Origin: Bilabrum cf. latius
Lineage: Eukaryota; Bigyra: Bicosoecida; Bigyra; Bicosoecida
DNA: 64,000 nt
NCBI GenBank assembly: GCA_965178125.1
Contig: OZ237758.1
Span: forward strand, 372,001 to 436,000
Reading direction: 5' to 3'
In this document: piece after piece, positions 32,871 through 44,266 of the stretch
Layout: each line of letters begins with the position of its first letter
Position numbering within the stretch: position 1 is the first letter of the stretch
Translations under genes and position numbers: made by a program
Notes under the pieces: generated by a model
What the model was told of the DNA's origin: nothing
Databases searched by the model: none
What the model saw: the letters and a program-made list of their open reading frames with translations, nothing else

Positions 32871-34670
32871 TCAGGCCGATCTGCCCTCCTCGACCTGCAT
32901 CACTAGCTAGCAGCGTGGTCCCACCCCGTCGATGCAGCCGCTCTTCCTACCTCTCAGCCAGGCCATGTCGCGGTTCCGCCTCTCCGCAAAATGCAGCAGG
33001 CTCACGCCCGTATCCGTGCCTCCGCCTGCGCTCATTTGATCGCCTGACGCGGCCTCCCCATCCTTTGGTGCCTGGTGGCTCTCGGTTTTAACTGGGCCCT
33101 CGCTATCACCGACCCCCTCTTCCTTGCCGATCGCGGCCTCTTTTCCACCACTGCCAGAGCCAGGAGTGGCCTCTTTTCCACCACTGCCAGAGCCAGGAGT
33201 GGCCTCTTTTCCCCCACTGTCAGAGCCAGGGGCGGCCTCTTTTCCACCACTGCCAGAGCCAGGGGCGGCCTCTTTTCCCCCACTGCCAGAGCCAGGGGCG
33301 GCCTCTTTTCCACCACTGCCAGAGCCAGGGGCGGCCTCTTTTCCACCACTGTCAGAGCCAGGGGCGGCCTCTTTTCCACCACTGCCAGAGCCAGGAGTGG
33401 CCTCTTTTCCCCCACTGTCAGAGCCAGGGGCGGCCTCTTTTCCACCACTGCCAGAGCCAGGGGCGGCCTCTTTTCCACCACTGTCAGAGCCAGGGGCGGC
33501 CTCTTTTCCACCACTGCCAGAGCCAGGGGCGGCCTCTTTTCCCCCACTGCCAGAGCCAGGAGTGGCCTCCCTTTCTTCCATGGCCCTCGCTCCCCCTTGT
33601 GCTGCCCCGCCATCTTCGCCCGCGCCGGTCCCGCGTCTAGCCAAACGTGCAGGATTACCATTCAGTATCCCCTCAAGTGAGGACCATGTTCTCCCCTTAT
33701 CGGACGCCAGTGGGAACATGCATGTCAGAGGCTCGCCCTCTGGATGCCACAAGCCAATCTCCACGAAGCACTGCTTGGGGACCGTAGATCTAGCAAGCGG
33801 GGTGAATAAATCAGAGTCAGGAGGGCACGCTTGTATACCCAAAACTGCATTCACACCGTTAGTCACATCCTTTGCTATTTTCTGCAATTCTTGAATCTGC
33901 CTAGAGCCATCCTCCAGCGGATCAGCTTTCCGGCCTGCTGCCGGTGGCATGACGAACTACTCACGAACTCCACTTTCCTCACTGGCAGCCCGCCATGGAT
34001 ACCCTGCCTCGTCTCGTTCTTTGGGTCTGCCCATCTTGAGTAGCGACCCCTTCCCCACTGCTTTGCTTGGATAATTGGAATTGTACTCGTCAACATCTTC
34101 CAGGAACTTCTTGTAGGCTTTCGTTTCGTCCCTGACTAGCAGTGCATGATATGATGACTCAAGGTTTGCAATTGTCTTTGGTTTTGAGCCCGTTGTTCCT
34201 ATTCCTGGTGACAAATCAACGTACAGAGTTGCAGACAGTGGTTGCATCCAGATTTCCAGCAGCTCGCAGTCTGGACCAGGCAGAGTCAATGAGAGATCTT
34301 GCACTATTTCATCGGCACGTCTCATCACTCCCGAATGCGCGTACTCCGCTACGATTTGAGACCCCGGCAAACACGAATATGCTAGCTCTCCACCAGAATC
34401 AGCGCCAGGCTTTCCTGATCGCTTTTCCTTCAGCTATTGTTGGCACTTTAAGGTCACTCTGTCGAATTTCTCGTCTTTGCCTACTTTCAGAGTGTAAGTC
34501 CAGTGTATGCCATCACCACTGCCAGCCGGTCCCGGACGTCGTGTTTTGATAACAAGAAGATACTTGTATACCACGCCGGAGAAGGTCAATGCATTGGCCC
34601 CGTTGTGCTAAAATTGGCAATTCACAATCAAGAAACAGAATAAAAACGCGGTGCGCAGGGCAACCTACAT
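32871..34670 (-). CDS. Secreted-type unknown protein, full-length copy A
   Basis: 599 residues from ATG 34670 to UGA 32871-32873, with UAGs at codons 2, 21, 79, 238 and 588. The start reads M-UAG-VALRTAFLFCFLIVNC, a good signal peptide, if UAG is sense. The middle (about 80-330) is unique sequence of unknown fold. Next come 13 copies of an 11-residue repeat (unit GSGSGGKEAAP and GSDSG variants; 33 bp). The C-terminus is conserved (TGVSLLHFAERRNRDMAWL, then RC-UAG-LVMQVEEGRSA). Codon 21 is UAG where copies B and C have TGG. Residues around 190-215 differ strongly from the other copies. The gene faces LRR copy 2 across a 161-bp divergent promoter. Function unknown; an extracellular or secretory-pathway role is inferred. 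Confidence 0.75.
33150..33570 (+). repeat. 33-bp coding minisatellite, 13 copies
   Basis: The word gcctcttttccaccactgcc recurs every 33 bp inside the minus-strand gene, encoding the 11-residue KEAAPGSGSGG repeat and its S/D and A/T variants. Only three copies are present at 37410-37510 and one at 52340-52375. Confidence 0.9.
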
Positions 34671-34831
34671 CTGATTGGAAACTGAATTGTGCACTACCTG
34701 CCAGTAGTGTTGGTGGCGGTGCAGTGCGTCCCCAAAGTGGGGTCCCCCAAGACCTCTGGCCCCCAATCAACATTTCGGCCAGAACACTCACCAAGTATGT
34801 TGATTTTGTTTCCGTCTGGATTGGTGTCATA
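34671..34831. promoter_or_regulatory. Divergent promoter between secreted gene A and LRR copy 2
   Basis: 161 bp separating two ATGs. It contains ccccaaagtggggtccccc inverted-repeat-like words and the conserved cattTCGGCCAGAACACTCACC stretch found before LRR copies 2-10. The same arrangement occurs at 38613-38773 and 53483-53638. Confidence 0.45.
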
Positions 34832-36973
34832 ATGGTATCCCTGTTCGACAGCCGCAGGCGGGACGTTGAATGCCAGAAGACGGATGTCGCGGCCTTTGTC
34901 CGAGAGATGCTCCAAATCAGACAAGAACCAAGCCAAGTCACTGAATTGCGCGTATCGGGCGATCTTTCTTCAAAGCCTGCCATGACTGCAGTTGTGGACC
35001 TGCTGGGCGCAAGCACCACCATGACCGGGCTACACCTGGATGGTACCTGCATCGGGACTGCAGGTGCGCATCAGATTGCAGCGAGCTTCACCGAGCTAGG
35101 AGATCGCCAGGCCCCGCTTCAATACCTGATCATGTCGCAGAATGCGAGGATCGATACGCCTGGCATTGTGGCTCTGGCGCGAGCAGCCGCCTCCCATCCG
35201 ACACTCGCAAGTCTCTACCTCTGTGACTGTTGAGTCGGAAACGAGGGCGCGAAAGCTCTTGCGCAAGCATTGACAAGCTCCACTTCGCTGGTGTCGCTGG
35301 TGTTGCAGAAGTGCGGGATCCGCCGAAGCGGAGCCCTGGCTCTTGCAGCCAGCGTTGTGCAGAAGCCCGTGCAGTTTATCAACCTGTCCATGAACCCTAT
35401 CGGCGACGATGCAGCTGCCGCTCTATTGGATGCGATCAGCACTTGCCCGGCTGTAGATGTGGCTTCCTTGCGTTGCGTACGTGGCGGCGACAAGATGGCA
35501 GTGTCGCTGGCACGGTGCTTGGGGCCGGACAGCAAGTGCAGGTTGAAAACAGTCAGCATCGAGAACAACAGCATCGGGCCTACTGGGGTCGATGCACTGT
35601 CCCACGCCATTGCTCGCAGTGACAGATTGTCGCGCCTCTATGGCATGTGCGTCGTCCGAACCCTGCAGTCGTACAAGCAGCTGGAGGCCGCTGTGCAGGC
35701 CGTGAGACAGCGGCGGCAGCTGGTCGCAAAGACGACCTTCTTGCCAGACCAGGACGATAGATACACTCGGAACGAGCTTGAGGGCTTCTTTTCCTGGCGC
35801 CAGCGGGCCATGGTGCTGCACCGGCGGGCACACGAGGCCAAGAGGGACGCCGGGCGGATGGGGCGGGCCGCGAAGGAGGGGAGGCCTCTGGAGCTGGGGA
35901 AGCGGGCGCGGCTGGGTGTGCTGGGCGGGGGTCTGGAGGTGATGGTGGGGGTGTGCGCGGACTGGTCGATGCAGAGTCGGCTGGGCGTGGCAGGGAGCGA
36001 GGTGCTGCAGTGCGATGCATTGTGCGCTGCCTGCTTGGGCGGCCACGCTGACTGTGTGGGAGTGCTGCTGGATGCAATGGATGGGGCATGTGGCATGCTC
36101 GGGGCATTGCGGGAGGGGGCATGGGCGAGGATGGGCGGGGCAGGGGCTTTGTCAGGCTTCAGCTGCGTGGGCCTGTGCGCGAGGCTGGTGGGTGTGGATG
36201 GGTATGAGGGTGTGTGCTTGCGAGTGGGGGCTTGGGTGGGCAGAGTGCGCGGGTAGCTGGATGGGCTTGCGGGTGCCTGTGTGGGCGTGTGCGATCGTGC
36301 GGTGCAGCTGGAGCGGAGGAGGGACAGGCGTCGGGAGGCGATGGGGGCGGACGCGGCTGCCAAGGAGCAGGCGGAGCTTGACAAGCTCGAGACTGAGACA
36401 GCCGCGCATATGAAGGAGGGGGACGATGCGGTGGAGCTGTGGCAGACTATATGCAGCGGTTGCGACTACTGGTACTACAAGTGGGAGTAGGTCTTTAGTA
36501 CGTATTGGGAATGGTCAGATCTGCAGGGCAAGCGGCTGCGTGCAGAGCAGGCCGAGGAAGGGGCGGACGAGGCCGTGCGTGAGGCGGTGCGTGTGTGGGA
36601 GGGCGTGCGGGGGGGGCTGGAGGGACTGAAGCGGGTGCTGGCGAGGCAGCGGGGCTCGGGTGCTGGGGGGGCAGTGGGTTCGGCTGAGAGCGCTGTGGGG
36701 CTGGCCGAGTTGGCGCTGGGGAGGGGGGAGGGGGCTGGGCTGCTGGGTTGTGCGATGGAAGGGGTGGGGCGGCATGTGTCGGGCGAGGCGGTAGACTGGG
36801 GCCGCGTGTGGGATGAGGCCAAGGTGGACAGGTGGGCGGTGGGGGTGGATTCAGATGTGCAGGGGGTGGTGCGAGAGGTGATGGGTGGGATCAAGGCGGA
36901 GGGGGGAGGGCAGGACGATGGAAGCGATGAGAGCGATGGGGAGACGGGCTCTGAGCACAGTACAAATAGCTAA
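34832..36973 (+). pseudogene. LRR protein, copy 2 (premature UGA)
   Basis: Same architecture as copy 1, 714 codons to UAA 36971-36973 with UAGs at 36254 and 36488. The LRR reads SLYLCDC-UGA-VGNEG at 35231-35233; every other copy has TGCAGA here (TGTTGA in this copy). Since UGA is the usual terminator in this genome, this copy probably makes a 133-residue fragment or is a pseudogene. The rest of the frame is intact, so the lesion is recent, or the copy serves as a gene-conversion donor. Variable sites: SLYLCD, VASLRCVR, KTVSI, RLYG, identical to copy 4. Confidence 0.8.
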
Positions 36974-37139
36974 ACATCCCACAGGTCGAGAACCAGTATA
37001 CCCCAGATGGATTAAGCCTGGTGCCCTGTCTCGCTCTACGCATTTGATCCCAGCGGTTGCGGCGTTCCAGAGTCCGGGTTCTAGTATCACGCAGAGCGGA
37101 TGGGAACACATAGCTCATGCTCCACACGCATCTCCCCGC

Positions 37140-38612
37140 TCAGGCCGATCTGCCCTCCTCGACCTGCATCACCAGCTAGCAGCGTGGTCCCACCCCGTCG
37201 ATGCAGCCGCTCTTCCTACCCCTCAGCCAGGCCATGTCGCGGTTCCGCCTCTCCGCAAAATGCAGCAGGCTCACGCCCGTATCCGTGCCTCCGCCTGGGC
37301 TCATTTGATCGCCTGACGCGGCCCCCCCATCCTTTGGTGCCTGGTGGCTCTCGGGCTTAACTGGGCCCTCGCTATCACTGGCCCCCTCTTCCTTGCCGAT
37401 CGCGGCCTCTTTTCCACCACTGCCAGAGCCAGGGGCGGCCTCTTTTCCACCACTGCCAGAGCCAGGGGCGGCCTCTTTTCCCCCACTGCCAGAGCCAGGG
37501 GCGGCCTCCCTTTCTTCCATAGCCCTCGCTCCCCCTTGTGCTGCCCCGCCATCTTCGCCCGCGCCGGTCCCGCGTCTTGCCAAACGTGCAGGCGTACCAT
37601 TCAGTATCCCCTCAAGTGAGGACCATGTTCTCCCCTTATCGGACGCCAGTGGGAACATGCATGTCAGAGGCTCGCCCTCTGGATGCCACAAGCCAATCTC
37701 CACGAAGCACTGCTTGGGGACCGTAGATCTAGCAAGCGGGGTGAATAAATCAGAGTCAGGAGGGCACGCTTGTATACCCAAAACTGCATTCACACCGTTA
37801 GTCACATCCTTTGCTATTTTCTGCAATTCTTGAATCTGCCCAGAGCCATCCTCCAGCGGATCAGCTTTCCAGCCTGCTGCCGGTGGCATGACGAACTACT
37901 CACGAACTCCACTTTCCTCACTGGCAGCCCGCCATGGATACCCTGCCTCGTCTCGATCTTTGGGTCTGCCCATCTTGAGCAATTTGCCCAGTGGCACGGC
38001 ATGTTTCAGATCGACACGCTTGTTGTAGGATCTGACCTTGTCTAAGAACCTCTTGTAGGCTTTCGTTTCGTCCCTGACTAGCAGTGCATGATATGATGAC
38101 TCAAGGTTTGCAATTGTCTTTGGTTTTGAGCCCGTTGTTCCTATTCCTGGTGACAAATCAACGTACAGAGTTGCAGACAGTGGTTGCATCCAGATTTCCA
38201 GCAGCTCGCAGTCTGGACCAGGCAGAGTCAATGAGAGATCCTGCACTATTTCATCGGCACGTCTCATCACTCCCGAATGCGCGTACTCCGCTACGATTTG
38301 AGACCCCGGCAAACACGAATATGCTAGCTCTCCACCAGAATCAGCGCCAGGCTTTCCTGATCGCTTTTCCTTCAGCTATTGTTGGCACTTTAAGGTCACT
38401 CTGTCGAATTTCTCGTCTTTGCCCACTTTCAGAGTGTAAGTCCAGTGTATGCCATCACCACTGCCAGCCGGTCCCGGACGTCGTGTTTTGATAACAAGAA
38501 GATACTTGTATACCACGCCGGAGAAGGTCAATGCATTGGCCCCGTTGTGCCAAAAATGGCAATTCACAATCAAGAAACAGAATAAAAACGCGGTGCGCAG
38601 GGCAACCTACAT
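37140..38612 (-). CDS. Secreted-type unknown protein, full-length copy B
   Basis: 490 residues from ATG 38612 to UGA 37140-37142, with UAGs at codon 2 (38607), 79 (38376), at 37896 and at 37176. It keeps the M-UAG-VALRTAFLFCFLIVNC signal peptide and has TGG at codon 21. Only three 11-residue Gly/Ser repeats are present, which explains most of the length difference from copy A. The segment RFLDKVRSYNKRVDLKHAV replaces the unrelated segment of copy A. It is divergent from LRR copy 3. Confidence 0.75.
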
Positions 38613-38773
38613 CTGATTGGAGACTGAATTGTGCACTACCTGCCAGTGGTGTTGGCGGCGGTGCAGTGCGTCCCCAAAGTGGGGCCCCCCAAGACCTCTG
38701 GTCCCCAATCAACATTTCGGCCAGAACACTCACCAAGTATGTTGATTTTGTTTCCGTCTGGATTGGAGTCATA
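38613..38773. promoter_or_regulatory. Divergent promoter between secreted gene B and LRR copy 3
   Basis: 161 bp, nearly identical to 34671-34831. It carries the gggccccccaagacctctgg and TTCGGCCAGAACACTCACC words shared by the array. Confidence 0.45.
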
Positions 38774-40915
38774 ATGGTATCCCTGTTCGACAGCCGCAGG
38801 CGGGACGTTGAATGCCAGAAGACGGATGTCGCGGCCTTTGTCCGAGAGATGCTCCAAATCAGACAAGAACCAAGCCAAGTCACTGAATTGCGCGTATCGG
38901 GCGATCTTTCTTCAGAGCCTGCCATGACTGCAGTTGTGGACCTGCTGGGCGCAAGCACCACCGTGACCGGGCTACACCTGGATGGTACCTGCATCGGGAC
39001 TGCAGGTGCGCATCAGATTGCAGCGAGCTTTGCCGAGCTAGGAGATCGCCAGGCCCCGCTTCAATACCTGATCATGTCGCAGAATGCGAGGATCGATACG
39101 CCTGGCATTGTGGCGCTGGCACGAGCAGCCGCCTCCCATCCGACACTCGCAAGACTCAGCCTCTCTGACTGCAGAGTCGGAAACGAGGGCGCGAAAGCTC
39201 TTGCGCAAGCATTGACAAGCTCCACTTCGCTGGTGTCGCTGGTGTTGCAGAAGTGCGGGATCCGCCGAAGTGGAGCCCTAGCTCTTGCAGCCAGCGTTGT
39301 GCAGAAGCCCGTCCAGTTTATCAACCTGTCCATGAACCCTATCGGCGACGATGCAGCTGCCGCTCTATTGGATGCGATCAGCACTTGCCCGGCTGTAGAT
39401 GTGGTAGTCTTGGATTTCGTGCGTGGCGGCGACAAGATGGCCGTGTCGCTGGCACGGTGCTTGGGGCCGGACAGCAAGTGCAGGTTGGACACAGTCATCA
39501 TCGAGAACAACAGTATCGGGCCTACTGGGGTCGATGCACTGTCCCACGCCATTGCTCGCAGTGACAGATTGTCACTCTTCGATTGCATGTGCGTCGTCCG
39601 AACCCTGCAGTCGTACAAGCAGCTGGAGGCCGCTGTGCAGGCCGTGAGACAGCGGCGGCAGCTGGTCGCAAGGACGACCTTCTTGCCAGACCAGGACGAT
39701 AGATACACTCGGAACGAGCTTGAGGGCTTCTCTTCCTGGCGCCAGCGGGCCATGGTGCTGCACCGGCGGGCACACGAGGCCAAGAGGGACGCCGGGCGGA
39801 TGGGGCGGGCCGCGAAGGAGGGGAGGCCCCTGGAGCTGGGGAAGCGGGCGCGGCTGGGTGTGCTGGGCGGGGGTCTGGAGGTGATGGTGGGGGTGTGCGC
39901 GGACTGGTCGATGCAGAGTCGGCTGGGCGTGGCAGGGAGCGAGGTGCTGCAGTGCGATGCACTGTGCGCTGCCTGCTTGGGCGGCCACGCTGACTGTGTG
40001 GGAGTGCTGCTGGACGCAATGGATGGGGCATGTGGCATGCTCGGGGCATTGCGGGAGGGGGCGTGGGCGAGGATGGGCGGGGCAGGGGTTTTGTCAGGCT
40101 TCAGCTGCGTGGGCCTGTGCGCGAGGCTGGTGGGTGTGGACGGGTATGAGGGTGTGTGCTCGCGAGTGGGGGCTTGGGTGGGCAGAGTGCGCGGGTAGCT
40201 GGATGGGCTTGCGGGTGCCTGTGTGGGCGTGTGCGATCGTGCGGTGCAGCTGGAGCGGAGGAGGGACAGGCGTCGGGAGGCGATGGGGGCGGACGCGGCT
40301 GCCAAGGAGCAGGCGGAGCTTGACAAGCTCGAGACTGAGACAGCCGCGCATATGAAGGAGGGGGGCGATGCGGTGGAGCTGTGGCAGACTATATGCAGCG
40401 GTTGCGACTACTGGTACTACAAGTGGGAGTAGGTCTTTAGTACGTATTGGGAATGGTCCGATCTGCAGGGCAAGCGGCTGCGTGCAGAGCAGGCCGAGGA
40501 AGGGGCGGACGAGGCCGTGCGTGAGGCGGTGCGTGTGTGGGAGGGCGTGCGGGGGGGGCTGGAGGGACTGAAGCGGGTGCTGGCGAGGCAGCGGGGCTCA
40601 GGTGCTGGGGGAGCAGTGGGATCGGCTGAGAGCGCTGTGGGGCTGGCCGAGTTGGCGCTGGGGAGGGGGAAGGGGGCTGGGCTGCTGGGTTGTGCAATGG
40701 AGGGGGTGGGGCGGCATGTGTCGGGCGAGGCGGTAGACTGGGGCCGCGTGTGGGATGAGGCCAAGGTGGACAGGTGGGCGGTGGGGGTGGATTCAGATGT
40801 GCAGGGGGTGGTGCGAGAGGTGATGGGTGGGATCAAGGCGGAGGGGGGAGGGCAGGACAATGGAAGCGATGAGAGCGATGGGGAGACGGGCTCTGAGCAC
40901 AGTACAGATAGCTGA
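38774..40915 (+). CDS. LRR protein, copy 3
   Basis: 713 residues, UGA 40913-40915, UAGs at 40196 and 40430. Variable LRR sites: RLSLSD, VVVLDFVR, DTVII, LFDC. It differs from copy 1 at three of the four clusters while the scaffold residues are unchanged. The tail lacks one VG pair (VGVDSDVQG) found in the 715-residue copies. It shares its promoter with secreted gene B. Confidence 0.88.
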
Positions 40916-41083
40916 ACATCCCACAGGTCGAGAACCAGTAAACCCCAGATGGATTTAGCTTGGTGCCCTGTCTCGCTCTACGCATTTGATCCCAGCGGTT
41001 GCGGCGTTCCAGAGTCTGGGTTCTAGTATCACGCAGAGCGGATGGGGGAACACATAGCTCATGCTCCACACGCATCTCCCCGC

Positions 41084-41398
41084 TCAGGCCGATCTGCCCT
41101 CCTCGACCTGCATCACCAGCTAGCAGCGTGATCCCACCCCGTCGATGCAGTCGCTCTTCCTACCTCTCAGCCAGGCCATGTCGCGGTTCCGCCTCTCCGC
41201 AAAATGCAGCAGGCTCACGCCCGTATCCGTGCCTCCGCCTGGGCTCATTTGATCGCCTGACGCGGCCTCCCCATCCTGTGGTGCCTGTTGGCTCTCGGTT
41301 TTAACTGGGCCCTCGCTATCACTGGCCCCCTCTTCCTTGCCGATCGCGGCCTCTTTTCCTCCACTGCCAGAGCCAGGGGTGACCTCCCTTACTTCCAT
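41084..41398 (-). pseudogene. Truncated secreted-protein paralog (between LRR 3 and 4)
   Basis: Retains only the C-terminal ~100 codons, from an internal ATG (MEVREVTPGSGSGG) through one UAG (41120) to UGA 41084-41086. The signal peptide, the middle region and the gene's own promoter are deleted. Whether the short frame is expressed is unknown. Confidence 0.6.
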
Positions 41399-41520
41399 GG
41401 ATATCGGTGGTTGTGCGTCCCCCAAGTGGGGTCCCCCAAGACCTCTGGTCCCGAATCAACATTTCGGCCAGAACACTCACCAAGTATGTTGATTTTGTTT
41501 CCGTCTGGATTGGAGTCATA

Positions 41521-43662
41521 ATGGTATCCCTGTTCGACAGCCGCAGGCGGGACGTTGAATGCCAGAAGACGGATGTCGCGGCCTTTGTCCGAGAGATGCT
41601 CCAAATCAGACAAGAACCAAGCCAAGTCACTGAATTGCGCGTATCGGGCGACCTTTCTTCAAAGCCTGCCATGACTGCAGTTGTGGACCTGCTGGGCGCA
41701 AGCACCACCGTGACCGGGCTACACCTGGATGGTACCTGCATCGGGACTGCAGGTGCGCATCAGATTGCAGCGAGCTTTGCCGAGCTAGGAGATCGCCAGG
41801 CCCCGCTTCAATACCTGATCATGTCGCAGAATGCGAGGATCGATACGCCTGGCATTGTGGCGCTGGCACGAGCAGCCGCCTCCCATCCGACACTCGCAAG
41901 TCTCTACCTCTGTGACTGCAGAGTCGGAAACGAGGGCGCGAAAGCTCTTGCGCAAGCATTGACAAGCTCCACTTCGCTGGTGTCGCTGGTGCTGCAGAAG
42001 TGCGGGATCCGCCGAAGCGGAGCCCTGGCTCTTGCAGCCAGCGTTGTGCAGAAGCCCGTGCAGTTTATCAACCTGTCCATGAACCCTATCGGCGACGATG
42101 CAGCTGCCGCTCTATTGGATGCGATCAGCACTTGCCCGGCTGTAGATGTGGCTTCCTTGCGTTGCGTACGTGGCGGCGACAAGATGGCAGTGTCGCTGGC
42201 ACGGTGCTTGGGGCCGGACAGCAAGTGCAGGTTGAAAACAGTCAGCATCGAGAACAACAGCATCGGGCCTACTGGGGTCGATGCGCTGTCCCACGCCATT
42301 GCTCGCAGTGACAGATTGTCGCGCCTCTATGGCATGTGCGTCGTCCGAACCCTGCAGTCGTACAAGCAGCTGGAGGCCGCTGTGCAGGCCGTGAGACAGC
42401 GGCGGCAGCTGGTCGCAAAGACGACCTTCTTGCCAGACCAGGACGATAGATACACTCGGAACGAGCTTGAGGGCTTCTCTTCCTGGCGCCAGCGGGCCAT
42501 GGTGCTGCACCGGCGGGCACATGATGCCAAGAGGGACGCCGGGCGGATGGGGCGGGCCGCGAAGGAGGGGAGGCCTCTGGAGCTGGGGAAGCGGGCGCGG
42601 CTGGGTGTGCTGGGCGGGGGTCTGGAGGTGATGGTGGGGGTGTGCGCGGACTGGTCGATACAGAGTCGGCTGGGCGTGGCAGGGAGCGAGGTGCTGCAGT
42701 GCGATGCATTGTGCGCTGCCTGCTTGGGCGGCCACGCTGACTGTGTGGGAGTGCTGCTTGATGCAATGGATGGGGCATGTGGCATGCTCGGGGCATTGCG
42801 GGAGGGGGCATGGGCGAGGATGGGCGGGGCAGGGGCTTTGTCAGGCTTCAGCTGCGTGGGCCTGTGCGCGAGGCTGGTGGGTGTGGATGGGTATGAGGGT
42901 GTGTGCTTGCGAGTGGGGGCTTGGGTGGGCAGAGTGCGCGGGTAGCTGGATGGGCTTGCGGATGCCTGTGTGGGCGTGTGCGATCGTGCGGTGCAGCTGG
43001 AGCGGAGGAGGGACAGGCGTCGGGAGGCGATGGGGGCGGACGCGGCTGCCAAGGAGCAGGCGGAGCTTGACAAGCTCGAGACTGAGACAGCCGCGCATAT
43101 GAAGGAGGGGGACGATGCGGTGGAGCTGTGGCAGACTATATGCAGCGGTAGCGACTACTGGTACTACAAGTGGGAGTAGGTCTTTAGTACGTATTGGGAA
43201 TGGTCCGATCTGCAGGGCAAGCGGCTGCGTGCAGAGCAGGCCGAGGAAGGGGCGGACGAGGCCGTGCGTGAGGCGGTGCGTGTGTGGGAGGGCGTGCGGG
43301 GGGGGCTGGAGGGACTGAAGCGGGTGCTGGCGAGGCAGCGGGGCTCGGGTGCTGGGGGAGCAGTGGGTTCGGCTGAGAGCGCTGTGGGGCTGGCCGAGTT
43401 GGCGCTGGGGAGGGGGAAGGGGGCTGGGCTGCTGGGTTGTGCGATGGAGGGGGTGGGGCGGCATGTGTCGGGCGAGGCGGTAGACTGGGGCCGCGTGTGG
43501 GATGAGGCCAAGGTGGACAGGTGGGCGGTGGGGGTGGATTCAGATGTGCAAGGGGTGGTGCGAGAGGTGATGGGTGGGATCAAGGCGGAGGGGGGAGGGC
43601 AGGACAATGGAAGCGATGAGAGCGATGGGGAGACGGGCTCTGAGCACAGTACAGATAGCTGA
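41521..43662 (+). CDS. LRR protein, copy 4
   Basis: 713 residues, UGA at 43660-43662, UAGs at 42943 and 43177. Variable sites: SLYLCD, VASLRCVR, KTVSI, RLYG. These are the same as copy 2, but without the premature UGA, so it may be the parent or conversion partner of copy 2. It sits in a short unit, where only 122 bp separate it from the truncated minus-strand frame. Confidence 0.88.
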
Positions 43663-43829
43663 ACATCCCACAGGTCGAGAACCAGTAAACCCCAGATGGA
43701 TTAAGCCTGGTGCCCTGTCTCGCTCTACGCATTTGATCCCAGCGGTTGCGGCGTTCCAGAGTCTGGGTTCTAGTATCACGCAGAGCGGATGGGGAACACA
43801 TAGCTCATGCTCCACACGCATCTCCCCGC

Positions 43830-44144
43830 TCAGGCCGATCTGCCCTCCTCGACCTGCATCACCAGCTAGCAGCGTGGTCCCACCCCGTCGATGCAGTCGC
43901 TCTTCCTACCTCTCAGCCAGGCCATGTCGCGGTTCCGCCTCTCCGCAAAATACAGCAGGCTCACGCCCGTATCCGTGCCTCCGCCTGGGCTCATTTGATC
44001 GCCTGACGCGGCCTCCCCATCCGTTGGTGCCTGGTGGCTCTCGGGCTTAACTGGGCCCTCGCTATCACTGGCCCCCTCTTCCTTGCCGATCGCGGCCTCT
44101 TTTCCTCCACTGCCAGAACCAGGGGTGGCCTCCCTTACTTCCAT
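43830..44144 (-). pseudogene. Truncated secreted-protein paralog (between LRR 4 and 5)
   Basis: The C-terminal remnant starting MEVREATPGSGSGG, UAG at 43866, UGA at 43830-43832. It has LLYFAERRNRD in place of LLHFAERRNRD, a change shared with the next remnant. Confidence 0.6.
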
Positions 44145-44266
44145 GGATATCGGTGGCGGTGCGTCCCCCAAGTGGGGTCCCCCAAGACCTCTGGTCCCCA
44201 ATCAACATTTCGGCCAGAACACTCACCAAGTATGTTGATTTTGTTTCCGTCTGGATTGGTGTCATA

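Noticed and set aside
33150-33570. CRISPR-like array
   Set aside because: The 33-bp repeats are contiguous, without spacers, and encode an in-frame protein repeat. The genome is eukaryotic.
41407-41520. Upstream in-frame extension of LRR genes (start MVVRPPSG or MAVRPPSG)
   Set aside because: Copy 1 has an in-frame TGA just upstream of MVSLFDS, and the stretch overlaps the promoter of the divergent gene, so ATG at MVSLFDS is the better start.
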